Shown here in pieces: positions 50,366 to 59,678 of a stretch of 64,000 nt of DNA. Below the pieces are notes generated by a model. It was not told the origin of the DNA and made no database searches. It worked only from the letters and a program-made list of their open reading frames with translations. Within the stretch, counting starts at the first letter, position 1; each line of letters begins with the position of its first letter. The DNA comes from JAZNQN01 sp045656005. Its GTDB lineage: Bacteria > Bacillota > Clostridia > UMGS1883 > UMGS1540. The stretch covers positions 1 through 64,000 of the forward strand of contig JAZOQG010000003.1 in the NCBI GenBank assembly GCA_045656005.1. The letters run 5' to 3'. The translations under genes and the position numbers were made by a program.

Positions 50366-51755
50366 TCGGCTTTATTTTTTTGCCATAAATTTTGCGTTCA
50401 ATATAATTATTTGTAATTTTTGAAACAGTGCCTGAAAGGACAATTACTGCAACAAGGTTTGGAATTGCCATAAGAGCATTTAAAGTATCAGAAATTTCCC
50501 ATACCAATGTCAGATTTAAGGTGGCACCGGGCAAAACTGCGAGTGAATATATAATTTTATAAAGAGTTAAATATTTTTTTCCTGTAATATATTGAAGTGC
50601 GGATGTGCCATAAAAAGACCACCCGATTATAGTTGAAAAAGCAAAAAGCGACATGCTTACAGCCAGAAACACACCTGTATATTCACCAAAAACAGTAAAA
50701 AAAGCATTATGCACAACCTCAGCGGCATTTTCTCCCTCAAAAATTACCCCGCTAGATAAGATTGCGGTGGCTGTAAGAGTACAACTTACAATAGTATCAA
50801 AAAACACTTCAAAAATCCCCCACATACCTTGTTCACAGGGCTCCTTTGTGTCTGACTGGGCATGCACAATTGTAGATGCTCCAAGTCCTGCCTCGTTTGA
50901 AAAAATACCTCTTTTAAATCCGATTGAAATTATGCTTTTAAGACCTGTTCCTACTGCGGCGCCATACATCGCCTTAAAACCAAAAGCATTTTTGAAGATG
51001 CTTTCAAAAATCTGTGGAAGAACATCGCGGTTTACAAATATAACAGTTATGCAGGCACCGGTATATAAAACAGACATAAGAGGAATAAGTCTTTCGGTTA
51101 CATTTACTATGGATTTTAAACCTTTTATAATAATTATAAAAATAATTATTGAGGAAAAAATCCCTGTGTAAAAAAGCGGAATTCCCCATGTGCTTTTTAA
51201 AATATTTGAGACACTGTTTATCTGCACCATGTTGCCAACACCAAAAGATGCTCCAAGGCAAAAAAGAGAAAACAAAAAAGAAAGGGGTTTCCCTAAAGGG
51301 TTTAAAAGGCAGTTTGCAGAAAGGCCGTTTTTTATATAATACATAGCACCGCCCTGCCATTCTCCTTTTTTATCTTTTTGTCTATAATATATTGATAGAA
51401 CATTTTCTGCATATTTTGTTATCATGCCGAGTATGGCTGACACCCACATCCAGAAAATTGCACCGCTTCCGCCCACCGAAAGAGCCGCCGCAACACCTAT
51501 TATGTTTCCTGTTCCCAAAGTGGAGGCGAGAGCTGTTGAAATTGCCTGAAAACGGCTGATTGATTTTGAAGTTTCGGATTTTAAGGTTTCACTTTTAAAA
51601 AGAGAAAAAAGGGTACATTTTAAGACATGGCCAAAATATCTTATTTGAAAAAAGTTTGTTTTAACCCCCAAAAAAAGACCTGTCAATATAATTAAACCCA
51701 TCATGGGAGTTCCCCAAAGAATATTTAAAAGAAAATCATTTACATTTTTTATCAT
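50340..51755 (-). CDS. Sodium:alanine/glycine symporter (AGCS family)
   Basis: This integral membrane amino acid carrier has 471 residues and about ten or eleven helices. Family signatures are FQAISTALASTLGTGNIIGV near residue 68, GGSGAIFWMWVSAILGMITK near residue 96, and KRGIFSNEAGLGASTIVHAQ near residue 280. GWSFYGTSALQYITGKKY follows near the C terminus. It imports alanine or glycine with sodium; the exact substrate is not readable. It starts at 51755 and is divergent from the OPT gene (88-bp gap). Its 3' end overlaps birA by 26 bp. Confidence 0.94.
   Translation of the reverse strand: MIKNVNDFLLNILWGTPMMGLIILTGLFLGVKTNFFQIRYFGHVLKCTLFSLFKSETLKSETSKSISRFQAISTALASTLGTGNIIGVAAALSVGGSGAIFWMWVSAILGMITKYAENVLSIYYRQKDKKGEWQGGAMYYIKNGLSANCLLNPLGKPLSFLFSLFCLGASFGVGNMVQINSVSNILKSTWGIPLFYTGIFSSIIIFIIIIKGLKSIVNVTERLIPLMSVLYTGACITVIFVNRDVLPQIFESIFKNAFGFKAMYGAAVGTGLKSIISIGFKRGIFSNEAGLGASTIVHAQSDTKEPCEQGMWGIFEVFFDTIVSCTLTATAILSSGVIFEGENAAEVVHNAFFTVFGEYTGVFLAVSMSLFAFSTIIGWSFYGTSALQYITGKKYLTLYKIIYSLAVLPGATLNLTLVWEISDTLNALMAIPNLVAVIVLSGTVSKITNNYIERKIYGKKIKPIISAHKDY
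50355..50381 (+). terminator. birA terminator embedded in the convergent symporter gene
   Basis: AGCCGAT-ata-ATCGGCT followed by TTATTTTTTT. The stem overlaps the last codons of both birA and the opposite gene. Confidence 0.85.
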
Positions 51756-51842
51756 ATATTTTACCTGCTTTTGGTATTAAAAAATTCTTTTTGTACAAAA
51801 TATATGTATGAAACTTTGATTTTATGAAAAGAGGTTAGATTA

Positions 51843-53726
51843 ATGGGGAAAAAAGCACCCGTGGAAATAACAAAAGCAAGCATTACGGCAGGAATACTTA
51901 TGGCAATTCTTTTTGGCGGGGCTAATGCGTATCTCGGACTTCGAGTTGGAATGACCGTGTCCGCATCAATCCCTGCCGCTGTAATTTCCATGGGGATTAT
52001 GAGGGTTATTTTAAAAAGAGACTCGATACTTGAAAACAACATTGTGCAAACCATAGGTTCTGCAGGAGAGTCGCTTGCGGCAGGTGCAATTTTTACTCTT
52101 CCCGCACTTTTTATGTGGGCAGCTGAAGGAAAAAGTAATTCGCCGTCATTTTTAGGGATTACATTTGTGGCACTTTGCGGAGGTATTCTGGGAGTTCTTT
52201 TTATGGTGCCTTTAAGAAACGCGTTAATAGTTAAAGAAGACGGAACTCTGCCTTATCCTGAAGGGCGTGCTTGTGCGAAGGTTTTATCGGCAAGCGAGGG
52301 CGAAGTGAATAAATCCTCCTGTGTATTCTGGGGGCTTGGGATTTCAGGTATTTACAAGTTTTTGGCTGACGGCTTAAAACTTTTTCCAAGCGAAATTGAT
52401 TTTAGCGTACCCGGGTATAAAGGCGGTTTTGGTGCAGACATATTGCCTGCACTCGCGGGAGTGGGTTACATTTGCAAAATAAAAATTTCAGCATATATTT
52501 TTGCGGGCGGGGTTATGGCATGGCTTGTACTTATTCCGCTTATCTCTTTGTTCGGGGGAGAGAATATTATTTTTCCGTCAGCAGTTATGATTTCGGAAAT
52601 GGGAACGTGGGAAATATGGCAAAGCTATATCCGTTACATCGGTGCAGGAGCAGTTGCGGCAGGGGGAGTTATGAGCCTTTTAAAAACTATGCCCCTTATA
52701 ATAAGCACGTTTAAAAAGGCTTTGGGGGCATTTTCAAAAAGTGAAACAGAAAATGAGCGTACCTCACTTGATATTTCAATGAAATGGGTGCTTGGTGGAA
52801 TTTTTATTATTGCACTTTTAATGTGGCTTGTACCATTTGTCCCCGTGACATTTTTCGGTGCGATGGTAATAGTAATATTCGGGTTTTTCTTTGCAACTGT
52901 ATCTTCTCGTATGGTAGGGCTTGTTGGAAGTTCCAATAATCCCGTTTCAGGTATGGCGATAGCAACGCTTTTAGTGGTAAGCGTTATACTGAAAGCAGGT
53001 GGCGATAGTGTGGGAGAAGCAATGGTTTCGGCTATTACGATAGGCTCTGTTATATGCATAATTGCCGCAATGGCAGGGGACACATCACAGGATTTAAAGA
53101 CAGGTTATATTTTAGGAGCAACACCCAAAAATCAGCAGATAGGAGAAATTTTGGGGGCAGCAGTATCTGCCCTGACAATTGGTGGTGTTTTATATCTTTT
53201 AAACCTTGCGTGGGGGTTTGGCTCTCATCAGCTTCCTGCACCGCAGGCAATGCTTATGAAAACATTGGTTGAAGGTGTTATGGGCGGAAATCTTCCATGG
53301 GGACTTGTAACTATTGGTGTATTTATATCCGTAGTGGCTGAAATTCTGCATCTTCCCGTATTGCCGTTTGCAATAGGACTTTATCTTCCAGTTCACTTAA
53401 GCACTCCCATTTTCCTTGGTGGAGTTTTAAGATATATAACAGAAAAGAGAAAATACAAAAAAGAAAGTGGTGCGAGTGAAGCAGTTGAAAGAGGTGTTTT
53501 ATACACTTCGGGGCTTATTGCGGGAGAGGGGCTTATTGGTATTTTACTTGCAATTTTTGCTATTATTCCAATAGGTACAAAAACTTTAGAAGAATTTATT
53601 TCACTCCCTGACAGAGGGGTTTCATTTGGTAATGGAGGGGCGGTAATATTTTTTGCACTTTTACTTTTAAGCATACTCAAAGCGGCATTTGGCGGAAAGG
53701 AAAATAGAGGTGGAAAACTATCTTGA
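51843..53726 (+). CDS. OPT-family oligopeptide transporter
   Basis: This integral membrane transporter has 627 residues and about 15 helices. It begins ITKASITAGILMAILFGGAN. Family motifs include LGLRVGMTVSASIPAAVISM near residue 32, the region NNIVQTIGSAGESLAAGAIF and SSNNPVSGMAIATLLVVSV near residue 360. OPT proteins import small peptides, or metal chelates in the YSL branch. The neighbouring dipeptidase gene argues for peptides. It has a GAGG ribosome site. Its 3' end overlaps the PqqD-like gene by 17 bases, so the three genes 51843-55453 form one operon. Confidence 0.93.
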   Translation: MGKKAPVEITKASITAGILMAILFGGANAYLGLRVGMTVSASIPAAVISMGIMRVILKRDSILENNIVQTIGSAGESLAAGAIFTLPALFMWAAEGKSNSPSFLGITFVALCGGILGVLFMVPLRNALIVKEDGTLPYPEGRACAKVLSASEGEVNKSSCVFWGLGISGIYKFLADGLKLFPSEIDFSVPGYKGGFGADILPALAGVGYICKIKISAYIFAGGVMAWLVLIPLISLFGGENIIFPSAVMISEMGTWEIWQSYIRYIGAGAVAAGGVMSLLKTMPLIISTFKKALGAFSKSETENERTSLDISMKWVLGGIFIIALLMWLVPFVPVTFFGAMVIVIFGFFFATVSSRMVGLVGSSNNPVSGMAIATLLVVSVILKAGGDSVGEAMVSAITIGSVICIIAAMAGDTSQDLKTGYILGATPKNQQIGEILGAAVSALTIGGVLYLLNLAWGFGSHQLPAPQAMLMKTLVEGVMGGNLPWGLVTIGVFISVVAEILHLPVLPFAIGLYLPVHLSTPIFLGGVLRYITEKRKYKKESGASEAVERGVLYTSGLIAGEGLIGILLAIFAIIPIGTKTLEEFISLPDRGVSFGNGGAVIFFALLLLSILKAAFGGKENRGGKLS

Positions 53727-54015
53727 CTTAATACCTAAAAAGAATTATAATTGGAAAATGAGGGAAGGAAAAGCTGTTGTGATTATGCCGCACAAGGGTT
53801 TTTGGGCATGGGTGGCGCATAATTTTTTCGGCACTCCTCAAAAAAGCTATATTGCACTTGATGATGTGGGAACTTTTGTATGGCTTTTAATTGACGGCAA
53901 AAATACTTGCAGTAATATCGCGGGTATGGTTTTTGAAAAATTTCCTGAAAATATTTCAAACGGAATTTACGAGTACTTTGAAATTTTGAAAAGAAACAAA
54001 TTTATATGCTATTGA
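53710..54015 (+). CDS. Stand-alone PqqD-like protein
   Basis: This small protein of about 101 residues resembles PqqD, the winged-helix peptide-recognition module of RiPP systems. The landmarks are YIALDDVGTFVWLLIDGKNT, then a helix pair ending FEKFPENI. PqqD modules usually act with a radical SAM enzyme and a precursor peptide, but neither is present here. The GTG start at 53710, eight bases after AAAGGA and inside the OPT gene, is preferred over TTG at 53689. It sits between a peptide transporter and a dipeptidase; its job there is unknown. Confidence 0.75.
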   Translation: MENYLDLIPKKNYNWKMREGKAVVIMPHKGFWAWVAHNFFGTPQKSYIALDDVGTFVWLLIDGKNTCSNIAGMVFEKFPENISNGIYEYFEILKRNKFICY

Positions 54016-54025
54016 AGGTGATTTT

Positions 54026-55453
54026 GTGATTAATGCAGAAAAAGTTTTTGAGCGTTTTGAAGATATTTTAAAAATACCACATGGCTCAGGCAACATGAAG
54101 GAAATCAGTCGTTTTTGTATGGACTTTGCCACAAAGCACGGACTGCGTGCTGAATGTGATGATATTGGCAATGTTATCATTTACAAAGAGGGAACATTTT
54201 CTCTTAAAGATGCAGAGCCGCTTATTTTGCAGGGGCATCTTGATATGGTGTGTCAAAGAACTTTGGGAAGTGATTTTAATTTTGAAAAGGACAGTATCAA
54301 AGTATACAGAGACGGTGATTTTATAAAGGCAGACGGCACTACTCTCGGTGCCGACAATGGTATCGGGGTTGCCATGATTTTAGCAATACTTGAAAGCGAT
54401 TCTGTAGAGCATCCTCCAATTGAAGCGGTTTTCACGGCTGATGAGGAAATTGGAATGCTCGGTGCATCAGCACTCGATTTTGAAAAGCTGACTGCCAAAA
54501 GAATGATAAATCTTGACTCGGAGGAAATGGGTGTTTTAACCGTTTCCTGTGCGGGCGGATGTGATTTTAAAACAGAAATAACATTCGAGAGAAAAAATGC
54601 AAAAGGAAAAAGAGTTGATATTAATATCACGGGGCTTTTGGGAGGTCATTCGGGAGTTGATATAAATAAGTGCAGACAAAATGCCAACATAGTTATGGGA
54701 AGAATTTTAAATCATTTAAAAAGTGTTTCTGATTTTCATATTATGGCAATAGCAGGCGGAGACAAGGGAAATGTTATCCCGCCTGACTGCACCGCAAAGC
54801 TTCTTGTATCAGATGATGAGCTTTTTTGCCGTGAAGCGGAAAAAATTTTTGAAACTATAAAGAAAGAAATATGCGATTGTGAACCATATTTTTCTGTGTC
54901 AATTTCTGCTGACGGAGAGGGAGAGTTTCAGGTAATTGACAAAAAGGCAGAAGAAAGCCTTATTTTCCTAATTACATGTGCACCAAACGGAGTAATGGAA
55001 ATGAGTGCAAAGATTGAAAACCTTGTTGAAACGTCACTAAATCTTGGTGTTCTGAAAACGGAAGGAAATAAAATTACTGCTCTTTACACCCTTCGCAGTA
55101 ATAAGGAAAGTGCACTTTCCGCACTTTGCGAGAAAATGACCAAGGTTTCATCATCCATGGGACTTCTTTGTGAAAGCTCAGGATTTTATCCTCCGTGGGA
55201 GTTTAAGGAAAATTCGTATCTTCAAAATCTTTGCGAAAAAATCTACGAACAGAAATTCGGGACTTTGCCTAAAATTGAAGCAATCCACGCAGGACTTGAA
55301 TGTGGCATTTTTACATCAAAAATTAAAGATTTCGATTGTGTTTCTATGGGACCTGATATGTTTGACGTTCATTCCGTTAATGAAAGACTTTCTGTTTCTT
55401 CCACAGAAAAATTTTTCGATTATCTTTTGGAAATTATAAAAAATATGAAATAA
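54026..55453 (+). CDS. pepD: Aminoacyl-histidine dipeptidase (M20 family)
   Basis: This zinc dipeptidase of 475 residues belongs to the PepD/carnosinase-like branch of M20. Metal and catalytic motifs are QGHLDMVCQR near residue 72, DGTTLGADNGIGVAMILAIL near residue 108 and DEEIGMLGASALDF near residue 137. The lid-domain sequence GGHSGVDINKCRQNANIVMG supports the family. The start is GTG at 54026 after AAGGTGA. It is the third gene of the OPT-PqqD-PepD operon; imported peptides would be hydrolysed in the cytosol. Confidence 0.93.
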   Translation: MINAEKVFERFEDILKIPHGSGNMKEISRFCMDFATKHGLRAECDDIGNVIIYKEGTFSLKDAEPLILQGHLDMVCQRTLGSDFNFEKDSIKVYRDGDFIKADGTTLGADNGIGVAMILAILESDSVEHPPIEAVFTADEEIGMLGASALDFEKLTAKRMINLDSEEMGVLTVSCAGGCDFKTEITFERKNAKGKRVDINITGLLGGHSGVDINKCRQNANIVMGRILNHLKSVSDFHIMAIAGGDKGNVIPPDCTAKLLVSDDELFCREAEKIFETIKKEICDCEPYFSVSISADGEGEFQVIDKKAEESLIFLITCAPNGVMEMSAKIENLVETSLNLGVLKTEGNKITALYTLRSNKESALSALCEKMTKVSSSMGLLCESSGFYPPWEFKENSYLQNLCEKIYEQKFGTLPKIEAIHAGLECGIFTSKIKDFDCVSMGPDMFDVHSVNERLSVSSTEKFFDYLLEIIKNMK

Positions 55454-55517
55454 GGTGAATTGTTTTTTGCAATTATTCATATAATATACTAAAAGTAAAA
55501 CTTTTTTAAAAAAAGAC

Positions 55518-55546
55518 TTTACAAATTTATAATTGTATGTTATAAT
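55518..55546 (+). promoter_or_regulatory. Promoter of the initiator tRNA gene
   Basis: TTTACA, a 17-bp spacer and consensus TATAAT, 39 bp upstream of the tRNA. Confidence 0.85.
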
Positions 55547-55585
55547 AAGATACGTTCTGTGAAAGGACATTGCAAAATTCAATAT

Positions 55586-55876
<291 letters not shown>

Positions 55877-55931
55877 ACAACTTAAAAAATGCAAATTAAT
55901 AATTAAACTGTCACGTTTGTGGTAGTTTTTC

Positions 55932-55960
55932 TTGCAATTTTCTTTGAATAGTGATATACT
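55932..55960 (+). promoter_or_regulatory. Sigma-A promoter of the candidate small RNA
   Basis: TTGCAA, a 17-bp spacer and TATACT. The predicted start (about 55967) falls on the first base of the long-range stem. A hairpin AAACTGTCAC/GTGGTAGTTT at 55908-55931 just upstream insulates it. Confidence 0.75.
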
Positions 55961-55966
55961 AAAATT

Positions 55967-56131
55967 GCGACATGATTTGAAAGTATCCACATATATACCA
56001 CAAGTGTGTATTTTTTACCAATTTGGTAAAAATGCATGCTCTATTTTCGCATACTTGTGGTTTGTGGGAAATTGTGTCGCAACAATTGGAGTTATGCATT
56101 TTTCGTGCGTGGCTTCGGTTGCGCACTTTTT
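55967..56131 (+). ncRNA. Candidate 165-nt structured small RNA
   Basis: The transcript would fold as nested stems. P1 is TTGCGACA (55965-55972) with TGTCGCAA (56075-56082), P2 TCCACA with TGTGGG (55986-55991 with 56063-56068), and P3 ACCACAAGTGTG (55997-56008) with CATACTTGTGGT (56050-56061). P4 is an apical TTTTTACC/GGTAAAAA. It ends in a terminator with a C(UUCG)G tetraloop, GTGCGTGGC/GTTGCGCAC plus TTTTTATTTA (56105-56135). It lacks the SRP, tmRNA and RNase P signatures. A 6S-like identity is possible but not supported by a clear central bubble. It may alternatively be an attenuator leader for the 54-codon gene. Confidence 0.6.
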
Positions 56132-56151
56132 ATTTATAGGGGAGAAGTATT

Positions 56152-56316
56152 ATGCCTGATTGCAAAAATATGTATCTCAATTTATTCCGTTCGGTTACTG
56201 ATGCAATTGAAATATTGTCTGATGCTCAGAAAAAAGCGGAAGAAACTTTTATTAATTCTTCCAAAGAAGAGGAAGAATTAATAAAAAACATAAAGATAAT
56301 CAAGCCAAAAGAATGA
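56152..56316 (+). CDS. Hypothetical protein, 54 residues
   Basis: This is a small, charged protein, probably one long helix, beginning MPDCKNMYLNLFRSVTDAIE, with a glutamate-rich middle (AEETFINSSKEEEELI) and a basic end, KIIKPKE. It has a good ribosome site (AGGGGAGAAG, 4-9 bases before the ATG). Its stop codon overlaps the start of the terminator at 56316. It lies 20 bp after the terminator of the candidate small RNA, so expression would need read-through or an unseen promoter. I know no homologue. Confidence 0.6.
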   Translation: MPDCKNMYLNLFRSVTDAIEILSDAQKKAEETFINSSKEEEELIKNIKIIKPKE

Positions 56317-56343
56317 AAGAACACCATGGGGTGTTCTTTTTTT
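56316..56343 (+). terminator. Terminator of the 54-codon gene
   Basis: AAAGAACACC-atgg-GGTGTTCTTT followed by TTTT. Its sequence and trailing ACTTTAAATGT closely match the initiator-tRNA terminator region. Confidence 0.9.
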
Positions 56344-56379
56344 ACTTTAAATGTACAGTTTTCATGGTGTGGAAGTTGG

Positions 56380-56874
56380 TTATATATAAACTCCAAGAAT
56401 ATGCAAAACTCTGTAGTTTGCAAAATTATATGATGACAGTTTCCGTCTTGAGGCATTTAGTGTATGTGCATTTACTAAAACATTATCTTCGTCAGGCTCT
56501 TCTTCTGTTTCGACAACAAATAGAGAATGATAATATCTCTCGCCGTTATAAAGCTGAATGACATCGCCTGCTCTTACTGAGGAAATATCAACTTCTGCGG
56601 CAAAAGGACCTCGGGTGGAGTTGTTTATGAGAAATTCGTAGAGAAAATCAACTCCCGTCCATGACGGAGAACGATTGTCAACACTGATATAGTACCACCC
56701 TGTTTCAGGGGTATAATTCATAATGCCGCTCCCTGCATAAAGGCATTGTGAAACAAAGTTTGTGCAGTCACCGCCAATTGCCGAAAAATCATAATAGGCG
56801 GGATTTCTCTCGTATGCCCACCTGTTTGCATATGCCACCGCTTTTCTCCTGTTATATCCAATATTAAAAGGCAT
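56380..56874 (-). CDS. Amidase-domain (Amidase_6) protein
   Basis: This protein of 164 residues has the putative amidase fold common in clostridial spore and wall proteins. YNRRKAVAYANRWAYERNPAYY opens the domain, GGDCTNFVSQCLYAGSG contains the probable nucleophilic cysteine, and YYHSLFVVETEEEP supplies the histidine. No signal peptide is visible, so it is either cytosolic or spore-packaged. The start ATG at 56874 follows AAGGAG by eight bases; a GTG at 56883 overlaps that site and is rejected. Substrate unknown. Confidence 0.88.
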   Translation of the reverse strand: MPFNIGYNRRKAVAYANRWAYERNPAYYDFSAIGGDCTNFVSQCLYAGSGIMNYTPETGWYYISVDNRSPSWTGVDFLYEFLINNSTRGPFAAEVDISSVRAGDVIQLYNGERYYHSLFVVETEEEPDEDNVLVNAHTLNASRRKLSSYNFANYRVLHILGVYI

Positions 56875-56920
56875 CTTAATCACTCCTTATATATAGAGTA
56901 TTAAAATGCCTTAATTTTTG

Positions 56921-58276
56921 TTACTGAACTTTTTGTGTGGGATTTTCCTTAAACTTTTTGAGTGCCTCTTCAAGCTCAGAAAGTTTTGATTTTTTCATGA
57001 AGAACTGAATTACTCCGTTTTTCTCGACTGCCACATTCAAATCATCATACGGGAAAAATTCGAGAGAAATAGTTTCGCCGTTATTAAGCACATATTCTAT
57101 CGTTCCATACGATGCTATCTTGGTAATCGGTTTTGCAATCACTCCGTCAATACTAAGTGCTACGATTTTCTGATAAAGTGATTTGAAAGCAGTTTCTTCA
57201 GCATATTTATTATTATAGAAATACTTTGTTACTTCTTCGCTTTCCTTTTTGAGAGTGAGTGTGCCTGTGACATTTGGAGTGCTTACAGTTACGGATTTTA
57301 GCTCTGTAAGCTGAGGAAGGGCGATAAGTCTCTGAATGAGGTCAAATCCACGCACTTTCGAAAATGCAATGGAACTTGCGGAAACCGAGTATAAAATCTT
57401 TTTGTCCGCTCTGTATGCATAATTTACTCCGTTTGCAGAGCCTGTGCGAAGGATTATATTCTTGTCGGGGGTTTTAATGGTGACAGATGTATCAAGCCCG
57501 TATTTTGAAAGAGATGAAGGACTATCCTCAATTACTGCCTCTGCAATTACTGAAGATGCAGGTGTTACGAGTTTTTCAACAACCTTTTCATTTTCTGCCT
57601 TGTGAACAAAGGGAGATGTTATATCCCAAATACTTAAAGTGTTATAGGGATTTTCTTCTCCTTCTTTTAAGGGGGAATAATCAACCTTTAAAGTTTCCGA
57701 GGGAGATGAAATTTCAAATCCTAAAATATCAGTTACTTCAAGCGCCACTACATTTAAATCCCTTACAGATGATGGGGTTTTAAAGAAAATGTCGGCTGTA
57801 TATTCGGAAATTGTGTAAACATCATCTTTGTCTGCGAGTTTGAAATAATAGTAATTATCGGTTGGAGTTTTACTTCCCAAAAGCATCTGCTGGCTATTGT
57901 CGCCAAAGAAAACTGTAACGGAAGATGATGGCTTATCAAGACCGAAATCTCCAAGGTTTTCTGCATTTTTTATTTTGCTCACAGCAGAAATATATGCCGC
58001 GTTATATGTTATTGAAAGTGCTTTATCCTGCAAAATCTCAACGTTTTTGCCTTCAATTGACCATGTTTCACCATTTTTTATGAGGGTGAAGGGCATATCG
58101 TTTTCAAACTGAATTTTGGTAATAGATGAACTGTCATTTTCAAAAACTACAATGCTTTCTGTTGGCTTATCGGGGGTTGGGGTATCAGTTGCAGGGTTAT
58201 AGTTTACTGCAAAAACATAAGCTCCGATAAGAAGGACAAGCACTGCACAAATAATTATTATATTGCGCTTTTTCAT
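56921..58276 (-). CDS. DUF4340 membrane-anchored protein of a Gld-like ABC cluster
   Basis: This protein of 451 residues has an N-terminal membrane anchor (IIIICAVLVLLIGAYVFAVN) and a large extracytoplasmic region with repeated DUF4340 elements: ITKIQFENDMPFTLIKNGE, LGDFGLDKPSSSVTVFFGD, LLGSKTPTDNYYYFKLAD and a duplicated copy around LSKYGLDTSVTIKTPDKNII. The ATG overlaps the stop of the GldG-like gene (TGATG), with AGGAGG eight bases before it. The protein probably works with the ABC complex at the cell surface. Function unknown. Confidence 0.88.
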   Translation of the reverse strand: MKKRNIIIICAVLVLLIGAYVFAVNYNPATDTPTPDKPTESIVVFENDSSSITKIQFENDMPFTLIKNGETWSIEGKNVEILQDKALSITYNAAYISAVSKIKNAENLGDFGLDKPSSSVTVFFGDNSQQMLLGSKTPTDNYYYFKLADKDDVYTISEYTADIFFKTPSSVRDLNVVALEVTDILGFEISSPSETLKVDYSPLKEGEENPYNTLSIWDITSPFVHKAENEKVVEKLVTPASSVIAEAVIEDSPSSLSKYGLDTSVTIKTPDKNIILRTGSANGVNYAYRADKKILYSVSASSIAFSKVRGFDLIQRLIALPQLTELKSVTVSTPNVTGTLTLKKESEEVTKYFYNNKYAEETAFKSLYQKIVALSIDGVIAKPITKIASYGTIEYVLNNGETISLEFFPYDDLNVAVEKNGVIQFFMKKSKLSELEEALKKFKENPTQKVQ

Positions 58277-59661
58277 CACAGGCGCCTCCTTTTAAACCAT
58301 ACATAGACACCTGCTGTCAAAACCAATATAGGGGGGAGAATACCAAAGATAATAGCATAAAGTATTATCTGACCCTGATTGAGTGTAAGATAATTTACTG
58401 CAACGTTTTTAGGTGTTATGGAGAAGGAGGTTATCTCACCGCCGTGAAGGAAGTTATAGGAATTTATAACGAAATCGCTGTTTGCTGCACTTGCTTCCTG
58501 CAAAAACATATTTGCTGCATAAAGTGAGGAGCCAACGGCTACCACTCTTGCCTTTTTCCCCGTACTTCCTACAACATTTGCCGCCATGCCAAGAACGTAT
58601 TTTGCAGGAACATCACCGCTTTCAACCTGAGGTTTTATTTCAGCGGCTCCGCTTTTTGCAACTGCGCCTTCGCTTGTTGAAAGCAGTATGTGTTTTTCAA
58701 CGCCTACTTTTTCTGAAAGAGTAAGGCTTCGCGTTTCGGGAAGAATTACTGCAAGTTTTTTGCTTTCAAAATCCTTTGTTATATCATGCTCACCCGGTGT
58801 GGGAATGATATAAAAGGGATTATTCATAAGAATATGACTATTATCTGTTTCCATGATAATGTTATTGTCAAAGCTGATGCCGTAGTATTCGTTCATAAAC
58901 TGGTTTAAAAGGGGCAGGTCATTACCATAGTCAAGAGAAATATTAAGTGAACCGCCGCCGTTTACAAATGCCTGAACTTTAGCGATTTCATCACTCGAAA
59001 AATCTCTTCTTGGTCCAATAATATAAAGTACGGCTGTGTCTTCGGGAATATCTGCTGATTTTAAGTCAACTTCCGAAACTGTTGCATTTTCTTTATCTAA
59101 AATATTCTGGAAAAATGCCATGCCGACTTCTTCGTGACCTGAAGTGAACAAAACGTTAATGTCTTCATCCTTCAAAACATATTCGATAGCACCTGTAAGC
59201 CTTGCTTCAAGCTCAAAGGACACGATGCCCTGTTTCTGGAAGGTTGTATCATAAAGAGTTGAAGCATCAACAATTTTCATTCTGTCGCCTGATTTTACTA
59301 CAACGGAATTATCGCTGATTTCTACGCCAAGGCTTTTAACGAAAGCAGGGTCTTGTGCAGGGTCTTTCTCTGTGAAATGAATTTTGCTCTGATAACCTTT
59401 GTACATGTCAACTGTTTGTTTTACATAAAGGTTTTCATTTCCGCTTGTCACAAAGTAATATACATCAACATCTCTGTCAACATTTTTTAAAACGTTTATC
59501 GTTTCATCACTAAGCTGAAATACTTCATTTCCCGTAAGGTCAAGTTTTAAGGGAAGTTTATCAGCCAAAGTAGCAGTGATTAAATTTACAAAAACTACTG
59601 CTATGATTACTGCGAGTGCCATAAAACGATGATATGTTTTAATTTTAAGTTTATCTTTCAT
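58276..59661 (-). CDS. GldG-like auxiliary component of an ABC transporter
   Basis: This membrane protein of 461 residues has helices at both ends (MALAVIIAVVFVNLITATLA and LYAIIFGILPPILVLTAGVYVW). Between them is a periplasmic-side GldG/IFT52-like domain that begins KLDLTGNEVFQLSDETINVL and contains VLFTSGHEEVG and FVNGGGSLNISLDYGND. GldG partners GldA and GldF in an ABC complex. The role in non-gliding Firmicutes is undetermined, probably envelope polymer or lipoprotein handling. It starts 18 bp after the permease gene and overlaps the DUF4340 gene. Confidence 0.88.
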   Translation of the reverse strand: MKDKLKIKTYHRFMALAVIIAVVFVNLITATLADKLPLKLDLTGNEVFQLSDETINVLKNVDRDVDVYYFVTSGNENLYVKQTVDMYKGYQSKIHFTEKDPAQDPAFVKSLGVEISDNSVVVKSGDRMKIVDASTLYDTTFQKQGIVSFELEARLTGAIEYVLKDEDINVLFTSGHEEVGMAFFQNILDKENATVSEVDLKSADIPEDTAVLYIIGPRRDFSSDEIAKVQAFVNGGGSLNISLDYGNDLPLLNQFMNEYYGISFDNNIIMETDNSHILMNNPFYIIPTPGEHDITKDFESKKLAVILPETRSLTLSEKVGVEKHILLSTSEGAVAKSGAAEIKPQVESGDVPAKYVLGMAANVVGSTGKKARVVAVGSSLYAANMFLQEASAANSDFVINSYNFLHGGEITSFSITPKNVAVNYLTLNQGQIILYAIIFGILPPILVLTAGVYVWFKRRRL

Positions 59662-59678
59662 AAATTAATCACTCCTTT

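Noticed and set aside
55967..56131. Naming the candidate RNA as 6S RNA
   Set aside because: Length and rod shape fit loosely, but I see no clear large central bubble and cannot run a covariance search.
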